Shown here: positions 36,435 through 44,824 of the stretch, piece by piece
How the letters are laid out: the number at the start of each line of letters is the position of its first letter
Position numbering within the stretch: position 1 is the stretch's first letter
Assembly: GCA_900550365.1 (NCBI GenBank)
Contig: URRR01000011.1
Location: forward strand, 9,059 to 73,058
Reading direction: 5' to 3'
Length of the DNA stretch: 64,000 bases
Origin: an uncultured Prevotella sp.
GTDB taxonomy: Bacteria > Bacteroidota > Bacteroidia > Bacteroidales > Bacteroidaceae
Translations under genes and position numbers: made by a program
Notes under the pieces: generated by a model
Told to the model about the DNA's origin: nothing
Database searches by the model: none
Seen by the model: only the letters and a program-made list of their open reading frames with translations

Positions 36435-37544
36435 TTGCCGCTGCTTGCGGCTGTATGCCTGGCCGTACAGGCTTCGGCGCAGAATCCGATAGTGCAGACA
36501 TCATACACGGCTGATCCGGCGCCGATGGTCTGGAATGGCAGGGTATATCTTTATACAAGTCATGACGAGGATGCGTCAACGTGGTTCACGATGAACGACT
36601 GGAAATTGTATTCAACTGAGGACATGGTTAACTGGACAGACCACGGTTCGGTATTGTCATATAAGACATTTGCCTGGGCAAAAGGTGACGCCTGGGCAAT
36701 GCAGTGCGTTGAACGTGACGGTAAGTTCTATGCTTATGTACCCGTGACAACGAAACAAGGCGGAGGAGCTATCGGAGTAGCCGTAGCAGACAGTCCTTAT
36801 GGCCCGTTTTATGATCCGCTTGGCAGACCGTTGGTTTCAAGCGGCAAAGGAGACATTGACCCTTCCGTAATGATTGATGATGACGGACAGGCTTATCTGT
36901 ATTGGGGTAATCCGTTTTGTTATTATGTAAAGCTGAACAGAGACATGATATCTTATTCAGGCGAAATAGTGAAGGTGCCTATGACTGAAGAGGCTTTCGG
37001 CCGACGTGAGGGTAACGAGGCATTGCCCGGTGGTTCTGGTTTTACGCGGTCAGTGTGCGTGGAGAAAGTTGAGTTTAATTCTGATGGCACCATAAAGCCT
37101 ATGAAAATGACTGAAGGAATAAGTAAAGGACTTACTACGCTTAATCCTTACCGCAAGACAGAAGCTGAGACCATGGCTTTCTCAGAAGGAATGAAGTCGG
37201 GTTGGAATAAAGACGTCGGTGTTTTTGTAAGGGCGATGCGCAACGGCGCATATACAAAAGTTAAAGGAGTTGACTTTGGCAAGGACGGCGCCTCGAAGAT
37301 ATCGCTGCGTATTGGTACCACTCATAACGATGGTGTGACCTTTGAGGTGCATGCTGACAGTCAGCAAGGTCTGTTGCTTGCCTCTGTTAAAGTGCCGAGA
37401 ACCGGCGGTGATGACCGTTGGGCGCTGGTTACAGCTGACGTGGCAAGTGTCAAGGGAGTGCACGACCTCTATTTCGTATGTAATGGTGATAAGCCCGGCT
37501 GTGTGATGTATTTTGATTATTGGATGCTGCATGCAGGCAAGTGA
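36435..37544 (+). CDS. GH43-like protein lacking catalytic-acid region, probably a pseudogene
   Basis: Residues from NPIVQTSYTADPAPMVWNG (catalytic base Asp) and KGDIDPSVMIDDDGQAYLYW (pKa-modulating Asp) identify a GH43 arabinofuranosidase/xylosidase five-blade propeller. C-terminal 130 residues are a CBM6-like module (FSEGMKSGWNKDVGVFVRAM ... YFVCNGDKPG). After MTEEAFGRREGNE the sequence jumps to ALPGGSGFTRSVCVE; in complete relatives about 80 residues, including the acid Glu, lie between. The good ATG at 36416 is one base out of frame across an A7 run (36425-36431); with A6 it would give signal peptide MNPKKHLPLLAAVCLAVQAS. The in-frame start is only a TTG at 36435. Both lesions point to a decaying gene. 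Confidence 0.7.
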   Translation: MPLLAAVCLAVQASAQNPIVQTSYTADPAPMVWNGRVYLYTSHDEDASTWFTMNDWKLYSTEDMVNWTDHGSVLSYKTFAWAKGDAWAMQCVERDGKFYAYVPVTTKQGGGAIGVAVADSPYGPFYDPLGRPLVSSGKGDIDPSVMIDDDGQAYLYWGNPFCYYVKLNRDMISYSGEIVKVPMTEEAFGRREGNEALPGGSGFTRSVCVEKVEFNSDGTIKPMKMTEGISKGLTTLNPYRKTEAETMAFSEGMKSGWNKDVGVFVRAMRNGAYTKVKGVDFGKDGASKISLRIGTTHNDGVTFEVHADSQQGLLLASVKVPRTGGDDRWALVTADVASVKGVHDLYFVCNGDKPGCVMYFDYWMLHAGK

Positions 37545-37567
37545 TGCCTTGTCGGCAATCTCTTGAG

Positions 37568-37628
37568 CAAATAAAACAGACTGAGCCGTCACACAAATAT
37601 TACGTGGCGGCTCAGTCTGTTTTATTTG
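37568..37628. terminator. Bidirectional terminator between GH43-like gene and cmk
   Basis: A perfect 21-base stem (37568-37588 with 37608-37628), A-rich on one side and T-rich on the other, sits between convergent genes. It can serve both. Confidence 0.85.
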
Positions 37629-37637
37629 TTTTATCCT

Positions 37638-38333
37638 TCAGCGGGATATCGCTTCACGGTATTTTTCCATAAGCCATTCCTTTTGTTGGGCTATTGTCAT
37701 GTTGCCGTTGTCCAGCAGAATGGCGTCATCGGCTTTGCGCAGTGGTGACACCTCGCGGTGAGAGTCTATGTAGTCACGCTCTTGTACATTTTTCAGAATA
37801 TCATTATAGTCTGCTTTCATGCCTTTCGCTTTCAGCTCATCGTAACGCCTTTGTGCACGGATTTCTGCTGAAGCCGTAACAAATATCTTCAGCTCGGCAT
37901 CAGGAAAGACGGTTGTTCCTATATCACGTCCGTCCATTACAACGCCGCCGTTACGTCCCATCTCACGTTGCCGGGCAACGAGAGCCTCACGCACGAATGG
38001 CAGAGCAGCCACAGGACTTACGTGTTCTGATACTTCCATGGAGCGTATTTCACGTTCAACAGGTTCTCCGTCAAGATAAGTACAAGGCAGCCCTGTTTCC
38101 GGGTCAGGCTTGAAAGATATTTCAGCCTTACCGTTCATGCCGGCAGCCAGACCGTCAGCGTCAATACTGCCGTCAGCCATGAAAAGTCCGTTACGTAGTG
38201 CGAACAAGGTTACCGCACGGTACATTGCGCCCGTGTCTACATAGGTGTATCCTATCTCACGGGCAAGGTCTTTTGCCATTGTGCTTTTTCCGCAAGACGA
38301 AAAACCATCTATCGCGATTTTGATCTTCCTCAT
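37638..38333 (-). CDS. cmk: Cytidylate kinase
   Basis: 231 residues. P-loop GFSSCGKSTMAKDLA at the N-terminus, YVDTGAMYRAVT, VSPVAALPFVREALVARQRE, VVMDGRDIGTTVFPDAELK and the lid RRYDELKAKG are all typical of Cmk. Phosphorylates CMP/dCMP with ATP in the cytoplasm. It lies 46 bases behind porQ, an adjacency that recurs in Bacteroidetes (recalled from P. gingivalis). Confidence 0.95.
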   Translation of the reverse strand: MRKIKIAIDGFSSCGKSTMAKDLAREIGYTYVDTGAMYRAVTLFALRNGLFMADGSIDADGLAAGMNGKAEISFKPDPETGLPCTYLDGEPVEREIRSMEVSEHVSPVAALPFVREALVARQREMGRNGGVVMDGRDIGTTVFPDAELKIFVTASAEIRAQRRYDELKAKGMKADYNDILKNVQERDYIDSHREVSPLRKADDAILLDNGNMTIAQQKEWLMEKYREAISR

Positions 38334-38379
38334 TATATTTTGTCCTTTAGTATTCCTTATTGTACCTGGTGTTGTGAGA

Positions 38380-39327
38380 TTACAGGCTGTATGTTACATT
38401 TACCAGCAGAGAACTTGACGATACATGATATCTGCCGTAGGCCAACTGCAGCTTGAACCGTTCCAGCTGAAGGCCTGCTCCGCATGAGAAACCGGCCCAG
38501 TGGCTGCTCTCCTCGTCGTCACTGCTTTGTATCTTCATCTCGTCTGTCCGTCTGAAGTTATATCCGGCGGCGATATATATCTGCTGTGAGAGAATGATGT
38601 CAATGCCCGCGACAACGTGGTTGATGAAGCTGTAGTCCCAGTGGTTAAGGTCTACGAGCGTTGCCGACACACGGAAAGGTAACGCCGCGAAGCGTTTGCT
38701 GGCGCCGAGCTGTATGTCAAGAGGCATTTTCTCATATTCATCATCGTAAGCCTTGAGCTGTCCTCCAAGGTTCTTTGCCACAAGAGAAACCGACCATTCA
38801 CGGTCAGGGTCATAATAATTAAGTCCGAGGTCAATGCCTACGGCCCACGACGAGTAATCGCCAATGTAAGAATTGATAATCTTTGCTGTTATTCCGCCTG
38901 CAAACCGCTCGCCAAGAATATAGCTGAACACGCCGCTTACGGCAATGTCTTTGGCTGAGAATTCGCCTGTCTGCACGTTGTTCTCATCCATTTGTTTCAT
39001 GGAGCCGTAGTCCATGTATTGTGCCATGACTGCTGCTGAGGCTCTTTTGCCGATGGTCCGGTTAAACGAGGCACTGGCCGTTTTCGCGCCGGCCATGTAT
39101 GTCATGAAGTTCAGGTTTATGCTCTTGTCGCTCACGGAAGACAGCAATGCCGGATTGCTGAACATCAGTGAAGGGTCGTCTTCTATTATTGTGACGTTGT
39201 CTCCGCCGAGAGCCGCGGCATGGGCGCTTATCGGCAGACGCAGGAAATTATATGCCGTCTGGCTTTCCTGGGCTCCGGCGACGGCGGCAAAAAGCGCCAG
39301 TATCAGCGAAAAAACGGTTTTTTTCAT
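38380..39327 (-). CDS. porQ: Type IX secretion system protein PorQ
   Basis: 315 residues, signal peptide (AVAGAQ), then a PorV/PorQ-type barrel: YNFLRLPISAHAAALGGDNV, DDPSLMFSNPALLS, YMAGAKTASASFNRTIGKR, and a terminal strand VNVTYSL. The N-terminal PxSA(x)AAALGG and NPA motif distinguish the PorQ/PorV family; absence of the longer PorV form and the neighbour cmk favour PorQ. It anchors the outer-membrane part of T9SS. Divergent from tonB. Confidence 0.85.
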   Translation of the reverse strand: MKKTVFSLILALFAAVAGAQESQTAYNFLRLPISAHAAALGGDNVTIIEDDPSLMFSNPALLSSVSDKSINLNFMTYMAGAKTASASFNRTIGKRASAAVMAQYMDYGSMKQMDENNVQTGEFSAKDIAVSGVFSYILGERFAGGITAKIINSYIGDYSSWAVGIDLGLNYYDPDREWSVSLVAKNLGGQLKAYDDEYEKMPLDIQLGASKRFAALPFRVSATLVDLNHWDYSFINHVVAGIDIILSQQIYIAAGYNFRRTDEMKIQSSDDEESSHWAGFSCGAGLQLERFKLQLAYGRYHVSSSSLLVNVTYSL

Positions 39328-39347
39328 TTAAATCTGTTATTTTTCGG

Positions 39348-39356
39348 GCAAAGGTA
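39348..39356 (-). promoter_or_regulatory. -7 element for porQ-cmk
   Basis: Minus strand TACCTTTGC, perfect match, about 20 bases before the porQ start. Confidence 0.65.
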
Positions 39357-39378
39357 CATCTTTTTCAAATATCTGAGT

Positions 39379-39387
39379 TACTTTTGC
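39379..39387 (+). promoter_or_regulatory. -7 element for tonB
   Basis: TACTTTTGC, perfect match, divergent from the porQ promoter and about 100 bases before the tonB start. Confidence 0.6.
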
Positions 39388-39490
39388 ATTATTATTAATC
39401 GGGTGGCACGCACGCCGGTTCTTGATTATAACGTAAAAAATGACGGATTAGTATATGCGTGTTCCGAGGTATTGATTCTCTTTGTCACGA

Positions 39491-40210
39491 GTGGACGTAA
39501 AAAAATCATATAAAGCCGATTTGGACAACCAGCGGGCGTTCAATTTCCTGTTGGGGCTTGTTGTTGTGCTCTCTCTCTTCATTGTGGCGCTTGAGTTTAC
39601 CACTACCGGAGAGCCGCCCCAGACGGATGACGACATACTTGACGACATCTCGCAAGACATTGAGATGGTGCCCGTTGTCAGCCGCGATGCCGTGGCCGCG
39701 CTGCCTGCCGGCGGCAAGAAAGCAGGCGTGACGGGTAAAATCAGCGTGGTTGATAGGCCGGCAGCCGGTGCGGCCTATGCTGTAACGTCACCGGTGACTG
39801 ATGTGGCCGGCAGTCTTGCCGGCATGGGGCTGGGCGGTGTTACCGACATCAGCAATGCCGCCATACCGGCCTCAGTGGCAGAGGCTAATGATAACCCGCT
39901 TAATTTCCAGGTGGTGGAGCGCCTGCCGGAGTATCCGGGAGGCATGTCTGCATTCGTCCAATGGCTGACTAAGAACCTTAACTATCCTGTAACAGCACAG
40001 CGGAGTAAGATACAAGGCACCGTGCTCGTAGCGTTTATCGTCAACAAGGACGGCAGCATAACCGACCTGAAAGTCGTAAAGTCTGTAAGCCCTGAGCTTG
40101 ACCGCGAGGCTCTGCGCGTATTACGCCTTATGCCGAAGTGGAAGCCAGGCGAGGACCACGGCGAGCCATGCCGCACGTACTTCAGCATTCCGATAGTGTT
40201 TAAACTGTAA
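39491..40210 (+). CDS. tonB: TonB family energy-transducing protein
   Basis: Start placed at the GTG at 39491, giving MDVKKSYKADLDNQRA, which matches the usual M(E/D)VKKS.KADLE opening of Bacteroidales TonB; a TTG at 39482 is the alternative. One membrane helix (FNFLLGLVVVLSLFIVALEF), a periplasmic linker with acidic and Ala/Gly segments, and a C-terminal TonB domain (YPGGMSAFVQWLTKNLNYP, VLVAFIVNKDGSI, KWKPGEDHGEPC). It energises TonB-dependent receptors such as the two in this window, with an ExbBD motor. Confidence 0.88.
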   Translation: MDVKKSYKADLDNQRAFNFLLGLVVVLSLFIVALEFTTTGEPPQTDDDILDDISQDIEMVPVVSRDAVAALPAGGKKAGVTGKISVVDRPAAGAAYAVTSPVTDVAGSLAGMGLGGVTDISNAAIPASVAEANDNPLNFQVVERLPEYPGGMSAFVQWLTKNLNYPVTAQRSKIQGTVLVAFIVNKDGSITDLKVVKSVSPELDREALRVLRLMPKWKPGEDHGEPCRTYFSIPIVFKL

Positions 40211-40244
40211 TCGTTTAACCTGCATTAAGCATAAATAAATTACT

Positions 40245-41219
40245 ATGTTGACAGCAAACGAAATCCTTGAAAAAGTAAACTCGTACATTGACTCACTGCC
40301 TTACACACGTAAGCCCCAGAGCCTTTATGAACCGGTAAAGTATGTCCTGTCGATGGGCGGCAAGCGTATAAGACCGTCGCTCATGCTCATGGCTTATAAT
40401 ATGTATAAGGACGACCCTGAAACCATACTGCCGGCGGCCTGTGCCATTGAGACCTATCATAACTATACACTGCTGCATGACGACCTAATGGACAACGCTG
40501 AGATGCGCCGGGGACATGCCACAGTACATGTGAAATGGAACGCTAACACGGCAATTCTCTCAGGTGACAGCATGCTTGTGCTGGCTTTCCGCCACATGAT
40601 GCAGTGCCATGTACCTGAACTCAGACCGGTGCTCGACCTTTTTATAGAGACGGCTCTTGAAATAGGTGAAGGCCAGCAGTATGACATGGACTTTGAGACG
40701 CGCAATGACGTAACCGAAGCAGAGTACATAGAAATGATTCGCTTGAAGACAAGCGTTCTTCTGGCATGCTCGCTTAAGATTGGAGCTTTGCTTGCCGGAG
40801 CATCTGCTGAGGATGCGGACAATCTTTATAAGTTCGGCGAGCAGGTAGGTCTTGCTTTCCAGCTGCAGGACGATTATCTTGACGTCTACGGTGACCCGGC
40901 GGTGTTCGGCAAGGCCATAGGCGGCGATATTCTTTGCAACAAGAAGACATACATGCTCATCAATGCCTTCAACCGTGCCGGAAAGGTGCAGCGCAATGAA
41001 CTCGAACGCTGGATGACGGCCGACAGTTTTGACCCCGAAGAGAAAATAGCATCAGTTACAGCTATATACGATGAGCTGGGTATTGACCGCCTTGCTGCCG
41101 ATAAGATAAAGTATTATTTTGACCAGAGCCGCAAGTATCTTGCTGCCGTCAACGTAGCCGAAGAGCGTAAGAAAGTGCTCAAAGCATACACAGACGGAAT
41201 GATGGAAAGGAAAAACTGA
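40245..41219 (+). CDS. Polyprenyl (FPP/GGPP-type) diphosphate synthase
   Basis: 324 residues. First Asp-rich motif LLHDDLMDNAEMRRG, GGKRIRPSLMLMA, second motif LAFQLQDDYLDVYG. The residues before DDLMD (HNYTLLH) suggest a short-chain product. Condenses isopentenyl diphosphate units for isoprenoid/undecaprenyl or quinone precursors. 34 bases after tonB; could be co-transcribed. Confidence 0.88.
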   Translation: MLTANEILEKVNSYIDSLPYTRKPQSLYEPVKYVLSMGGKRIRPSLMLMAYNMYKDDPETILPAACAIETYHNYTLLHDDLMDNAEMRRGHATVHVKWNANTAILSGDSMLVLAFRHMMQCHVPELRPVLDLFIETALEIGEGQQYDMDFETRNDVTEAEYIEMIRLKTSVLLACSLKIGALLAGASAEDADNLYKFGEQVGLAFQLQDDYLDVYGDPAVFGKAIGGDILCNKKTYMLINAFNRAGKVQRNELERWMTADSFDPEEKIASVTAIYDELGIDRLAADKIKYYFDQSRKYLAAVNVAEERKKVLKAYTDGMMERKN

Positions 41220-41284
41220 CATCATTTAATTTGCAATCTCATATCTGTTTCTTAATTCGTAATTCTTCACTCTTAACTCTTTAG

Positions 41285-42010
41285 ATGCCTTACAGGAGAC
41301 TTCCGAAAACTGATGCGGCACGTCTGCGTGCCTTAAAAGCTGTGCTTGACAGCAGCGATCTGTACACTGTGCGTAACCGTTTCATTGACTGGGACGTAGT
41401 TAACCGTGCCCAGTCGGCTTACGACAGGCTTCTGACGGCTACCGAGCAGTATCGGCTTACCTATTCAGCACGTCTCAGAGGTACGGGTAAGACTGACAGG
41501 CTGCAGCGCAATGCGGTAATGTTTGTCAGCCATTTCCTGCAAGTCTTGATGATGTCGGTAGAGCGTGGAGAGATGAAGAGGTCGGTGCTTAAGCTGTACG
41601 GGCTAGAAGAGAGTGCCACGACTTTACCCAATCTTAAGAGTGTAAGCAATCTTCTCAAGTGGGGTGAGGCGGCCATCGAGGGTGAGAAGGCACGTGTCAG
41701 GCAGGGCGGCAGACCGATATATAATCCTACGATAGGCATGGTAGGTACGCATCTTGACATTTTCAAGGGCAGTTATGAACAGCAACGGCGATTGCAGGAG
41801 CGTACAGACCGTGCCCTTGATGCCCTGAGAAAGGTGCGCCCTGAAGTTGACGCAGTGCTGCTTGACTTGTGGAATCAGATTGAGAATCATTACAAGGACG
41901 AACCTCCGGCACAGCGTTTGGAGGATTGCCGCAGGCTCGGCGTGATATATTATTACCGGAAGAATGAGGACAGGGAGGTAAGTGGTAAGGAGAAAAGTAG
42001 TAAGGAGTAG
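41285..42010 (+). CDS. Conserved hypothetical protein, 241 aa
   Basis: Arg-rich soluble protein without signal peptide or known motif; long helices (RNAVMFVSHFLQVLMMSVERG, EQQRRLQERTDRALDALRK). I do not recognise its family. Preceded directly by an AT-rich TTCTTCACTCTTAACTC repeat. The last about 12 residues (REVSGKEKSSKE) are encoded by the low-complexity GTAAGGAG repeat that continues downstream, so the natural C-terminus may have been altered. Confidence 0.65.
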   Translation: MPYRRLPKTDAARLRALKAVLDSSDLYTVRNRFIDWDVVNRAQSAYDRLLTATEQYRLTYSARLRGTGKTDRLQRNAVMFVSHFLQVLMMSVERGEMKRSVLKLYGLEESATTLPNLKSVSNLLKWGEAAIEGEKARVRQGGRPIYNPTIGMVGTHLDIFKGSYEQQRRLQERTDRALDALRKVRPEVDAVLLDLWNQIENHYKDEPPAQRLEDCRRLGVIYYYRKNEDREVSGKEKSSKE

Positions 42011-42056
42011 AGGAGAAAAGGAGTAAGTAGTAAGGAGTAGGGGAGTAAGTAGTAAG
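41972..42056. repeat. Low-complexity GTAAGGAGTA-type repeat
   Basis: Imperfect tandem units of GTAAGTAGTAAGGAGTAG with GGAGAAAAG interruptions. Related strings occur at 62877-62901 and, inverted, at 63074-63137. It begins inside the preceding gene. Confidence 0.6.
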
Positions 42057-42090
42057 ACGTAATTTGAAAAGAAACGGATTATAACTGATT

Positions 42091-42894
42091 ATGAATATAC
42101 AGTTTATCGACACACATACGCATCTTGACGGTAACGAGTTTGACGCTGACCGTGACGAAGTGGTCATGCGTGCCAAAGCCGCAGGCGTCAGCAAGGTGTT
42201 CATTCCAGCGATAGATTTGCCGTCGGTAGACAGCGTTTTGGCTGTCTGCTCACGTTATCCGGGCTTTGCTTACCCCATGATTGGCCTGCATCCGGAGGAG
42301 GTCAGGGCTGACTGGCGTGATGTTCTGGCGCAGATGAAGTTGCGGCTTGACGCGCCTGGCAGTCCGTTTATCGCTATCGGTGAGGTCGGACTGGATTATT
42401 ACTGGAGCCGTGAGTTTGAGAAGGAACAGCTCGAAGTGTTCGATGAACAGATACGTTGGGCTGTGGAGCACCGCCTGCCGCTGATGATTCATTGCCGTAA
42501 AGGGCAGAATGAGATGGTGCGTCTGCTGCGTTCATATGGTAAAGACCTGCCTGGCGGCGTGTTCCATTGCTTTACCGGCAACGATAAAGAGGCCTCAGAG
42601 TTGCTTTCGTTTGATAATTTTGTGCTCGGCATCGGCGGTGTGCTGACGTTCAAGAAGTCACATCTGCCTGAAGTACTCGCTTCAACAGTGCCTTTAAGCC
42701 GTGTTGTCCTTGAGACTGATTCGCCTTACATGGCTCCCGTGCCAATGCGTGGCAAGCGCAACGAGAGTGCTTACACGCTGTACGTTCTTAAGCGTATGGC
42801 AGAGTGTTACGGCGTAAGTGAGGACGAGGTCGCACGTGCCACAAATGCCAATGTAGAGCGGGTTTTCGGCCGGTTGCAGGCAGCCGGAGAATAA
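42091..42894 (+). CDS. tatD: TatD family metal-dependent deoxyribonuclease
   Basis: 267 residues. FIDTHTHLDGNEFD supplies the first metal ligands, then FIAIGEVGLDYYW, PLMIHCRKGQNEMV, GGVFHCFTG and VLETDSPYMAPVPMRGKRNE with the final Asp. This is the TatD/YcfH order. A cytoplasmic 3'-5' DNase or phosphoesterase role is expected. Symbol given for the family; ycfH-type would serve as well. Confidence 0.88.
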   Translation: MNIQFIDTHTHLDGNEFDADRDEVVMRAKAAGVSKVFIPAIDLPSVDSVLAVCSRYPGFAYPMIGLHPEEVRADWRDVLAQMKLRLDAPGSPFIAIGEVGLDYYWSREFEKEQLEVFDEQIRWAVEHRLPLMIHCRKGQNEMVRLLRSYGKDLPGGVFHCFTGNDKEASELLSFDNFVLGIGGVLTFKKSHLPEVLASTVPLSRVVLETDSPYMAPVPMRGKRNESAYTLYVLKRMAECYGVSEDEVARATNANVERVFGRLQAAGE

Positions 42895-42913
42895 GCCTTA
42901 CGCATGCCGTATT

Positions 42914-43004
42914 TCAAAAGGCCGTCTTTCACAATGCGAAAGACGGCCTTTTGCTTTATGATTAACGGTCTTTTGTCTTGCAATATGCGGCCTTTTGCAA
43001 AACG
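42914..43004. repeat. Palindromic GGCCGTCTTTT-family repeat, copy 5
   Basis: CAAAAGGCCGTCTTTC faces GAAAGACGGCCTTTTG, followed by AACGGTCTTTTGTC and GCGGCCTTTTGCAAAACGC. Immediately after the tatD stop, where the first hairpin could act as a terminator. Confidence 0.7.
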
Positions 43005-43163
43005 CATGATGATGCCCCATTCTGAACCGGATGACAGGACGTCGTTCAGCCGGTGAATATACAGGTTGAAGTAAGGCTGGGATTGCAAGTGTGAAAATAC
43101 GAAAAAAAGGAGCCGTAATGCAAAAAAGATGTGATTTTATGCTTGTAATAAGCGGAAAAACAA

Positions 43164-43172
43164 TAATTTTGC
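43164..43172 (+). promoter_or_regulatory. -7 promoter element of tRNA-Ser
   Basis: TAATTTTGC, perfect match, 33 bases before the tRNA. Confidence 0.6.
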
Positions 43173-43204
43173 AAGCCGTAAGCTGCATTTTGCGGACATG
43201 TATT

Positions 43205-43292
43205 GGAAAGATGCTCGAGTGGCTTAAGAGGCACGCCTGGAAAGCGTGTAGCCGGCAAAACTGGCACGGGGGTTCGAATCCCCCTCTTTCCG
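43205..43292 (+). tRNA. tRNA-Ser(GGA)
   Basis: 88 nt class II tRNA: acceptor GGAAAGA/TCTTTCC, anticodon loop CTGGAAA (GGA, reading TCC/TCT), long variable arm GTAGCCGGCAAAACTGGCAC, T arm GGGGG-TTCGAAT-CCCCC, discriminator G. CCA is not encoded. Ends 27 bases before the ExbB gene. Confidence 0.95.
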
Positions 43293-43319
43293 CGAACGTT
43301 TTTTTAATCCCTTAAGGAT

Positions 43320-44219
43320 ATGAACAAACTGATTGCAAAGATTGCAATAATCACGCTCCTTGCTTTTATTCAAAGCTCTTTAGTGTCGGCCCAGACTGGT
43401 AATGACGGTTTGCAGGCCGGTAAGAAGGCGCAGTCGGCTGCCGCCGCAGGTATTGCTGACAGCGTAAAAGGTGAAGATGAGGCGCTTGGAATGGCCGATT
43501 CTCTTGATGATGCCGCCGTGGCAGACTCGTCCGATGCTGGGTTTGAGGCTGTTGCCGACTCAACACTGGCTCCCGTGGAGAGTGTCGGATTCCATAAGAT
43601 GCTCAAGACTAAATACATCGAGGGCAGTGCCGGCTTTATGTCGTTTGTGGCTTTAGCCCTTGTGCTCGGTTTGGCGTTCTGTATCGAGCGGATAATTTAT
43701 CTTACCTTGTCTGAGATTAACGCCAAGAAGCTTATGGCCGACATCGAGACTCTGGTGATGCAGGGCGATGTTGACGGGGCTATGAACGTATGCCGTGAGA
43801 CTCGCGGCCCGGTGGCTTCAATATGTTATCAGGGCCTGTCGCGCATTGAGGATTCAATGGATAACATTGAGCGCAGCATCACGTCTTACGGCACGGTGCA
43901 GGCCGCCAACCTTGAGAAAGGATGCTCGTGGATAACCCTGTTTATTGCCATGGCTCCCTCGTTGGGGTTCCTCGGCACGGTGATTGGTATGGTGATGGCC
44001 TTTGAACAGATACAGACGGCAGGCGACATAAGCCCCACAATCGTGGCTGCAGGTATGAAGGTGGCCCTGATTACCACTATTTTCGGACTTATCGCAGCCC
44101 TCATTCTTCAGGTGTTCTATAATTATATCCTGTCGAAAATCGAGCATATTACCAGTCAGATGGAGGAGTCGGCGATAACATTGCTTGACATCATAATGAA
44201 ATATAAGCTGACAAAATGA
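43320..44219 (+). CDS. exbB: ExbB/TolQ/MotA-type proton channel
   Basis: 299 residues: signal or anchor helix, an Ala/Asp-rich stretch (residues 35-85), then three helices (FMSFVALALVLGLAFCIERI, WITLFIAMAPSLGFLGTVIGM, VALITTIFGLIAALILQVFY). GxxLGFLGTVIGMVMAFEQI is the family hallmark. Forms the motor with ExbD to power TonB. Overlaps the next gene by ATGA. No terminator is obvious after tRNA-Ser, so read-through is possible. Confidence 0.88.
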   Translation: MNKLIAKIAIITLLAFIQSSLVSAQTGNDGLQAGKKAQSAAAAGIADSVKGEDEALGMADSLDDAAVADSSDAGFEAVADSTLAPVESVGFHKMLKTKYIEGSAGFMSFVALALVLGLAFCIERIIYLTLSEINAKKLMADIETLVMQGDVDGAMNVCRETRGPVASICYQGLSRIEDSMDNIERSITSYGTVQAANLEKGCSWITLFIAMAPSLGFLGTVIGMVMAFEQIQTAGDISPTIVAAGMKVALITTIFGLIAALILQVFYNYILSKIEHITSQMEESAITLLDIIMKYKLTK

Positions 44220-44743
44220 CCGGCAACGAATCACATAAAGGCATGAAGCGGCTTGATGCCGAGCAGATTTCAACACGCGTGCTGTATGTGCTCGTGGCGT
44301 TGACTGTAGTCGTTTTCGGTGCGTTTTTCTTCATCGGTTACGATGTCCCGTATGAAGACGACCCTACGTTCAATGCCCCCGTGCTTACTGACGCCGTGCT
44401 CATATTCATCTATGTGCTTGTAATCGCGGCCGTGCTGATAGCCGTTGCGGCCGTAGTTACAGGTATAAGGCGTGGCGGCAGGTCAGATGCGGTTGTCAAC
44501 AATATACCGGCCTCACGCATATCCTGGGCTACAGCCGCTCTGCTTGCCTTGTGCATGATAATAACTTTCTTGCTCGGCTCGTCGTCACCGGTTATGGTCA
44601 ACGGCGTTGAATATACCGACACGTTCTGGCTTAAGGCTACCGACATGTTCATCAACACATCGTTTGTCCTGCTTTTTGTGGCAGTCTGCGGAGTGGCTTT
44701 CGGCTTGTCGGGATATAACCGTAAGCTGAAACTCAGGAATTAA
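44216..44743 (+). CDS. Four-helix membrane protein in exb cluster
   Basis: 175 residues with four predicted helices (about 22-44, 58-82, 98-120, 140-165), no signal peptide, no family recognised. Overlaps exbB by 4 bases and precedes two exbD genes, so it probably belongs to the same inner-membrane complex. Conserved position suggests an accessory subunit, but that is inference. Confidence 0.7.
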   Translation: MTGNESHKGMKRLDAEQISTRVLYVLVALTVVVFGAFFFIGYDVPYEDDPTFNAPVLTDAVLIFIYVLVIAAVLIAVAAVVTGIRRGGRSDAVVNNIPASRISWATAALLALCMIITFLLGSSSPVMVNGVEYTDTFWLKATDMFINTSFVLLFVAVCGVAFGLSGYNRKLKLRN

Positions 44744-44824
44744 TTCGTGTCCGGATGATGAAGGACGGCTCATGGCCAATGAAGATGCCCGGCTCATGCC
44801 ATACGGCTGATAATAGATAAAAGT

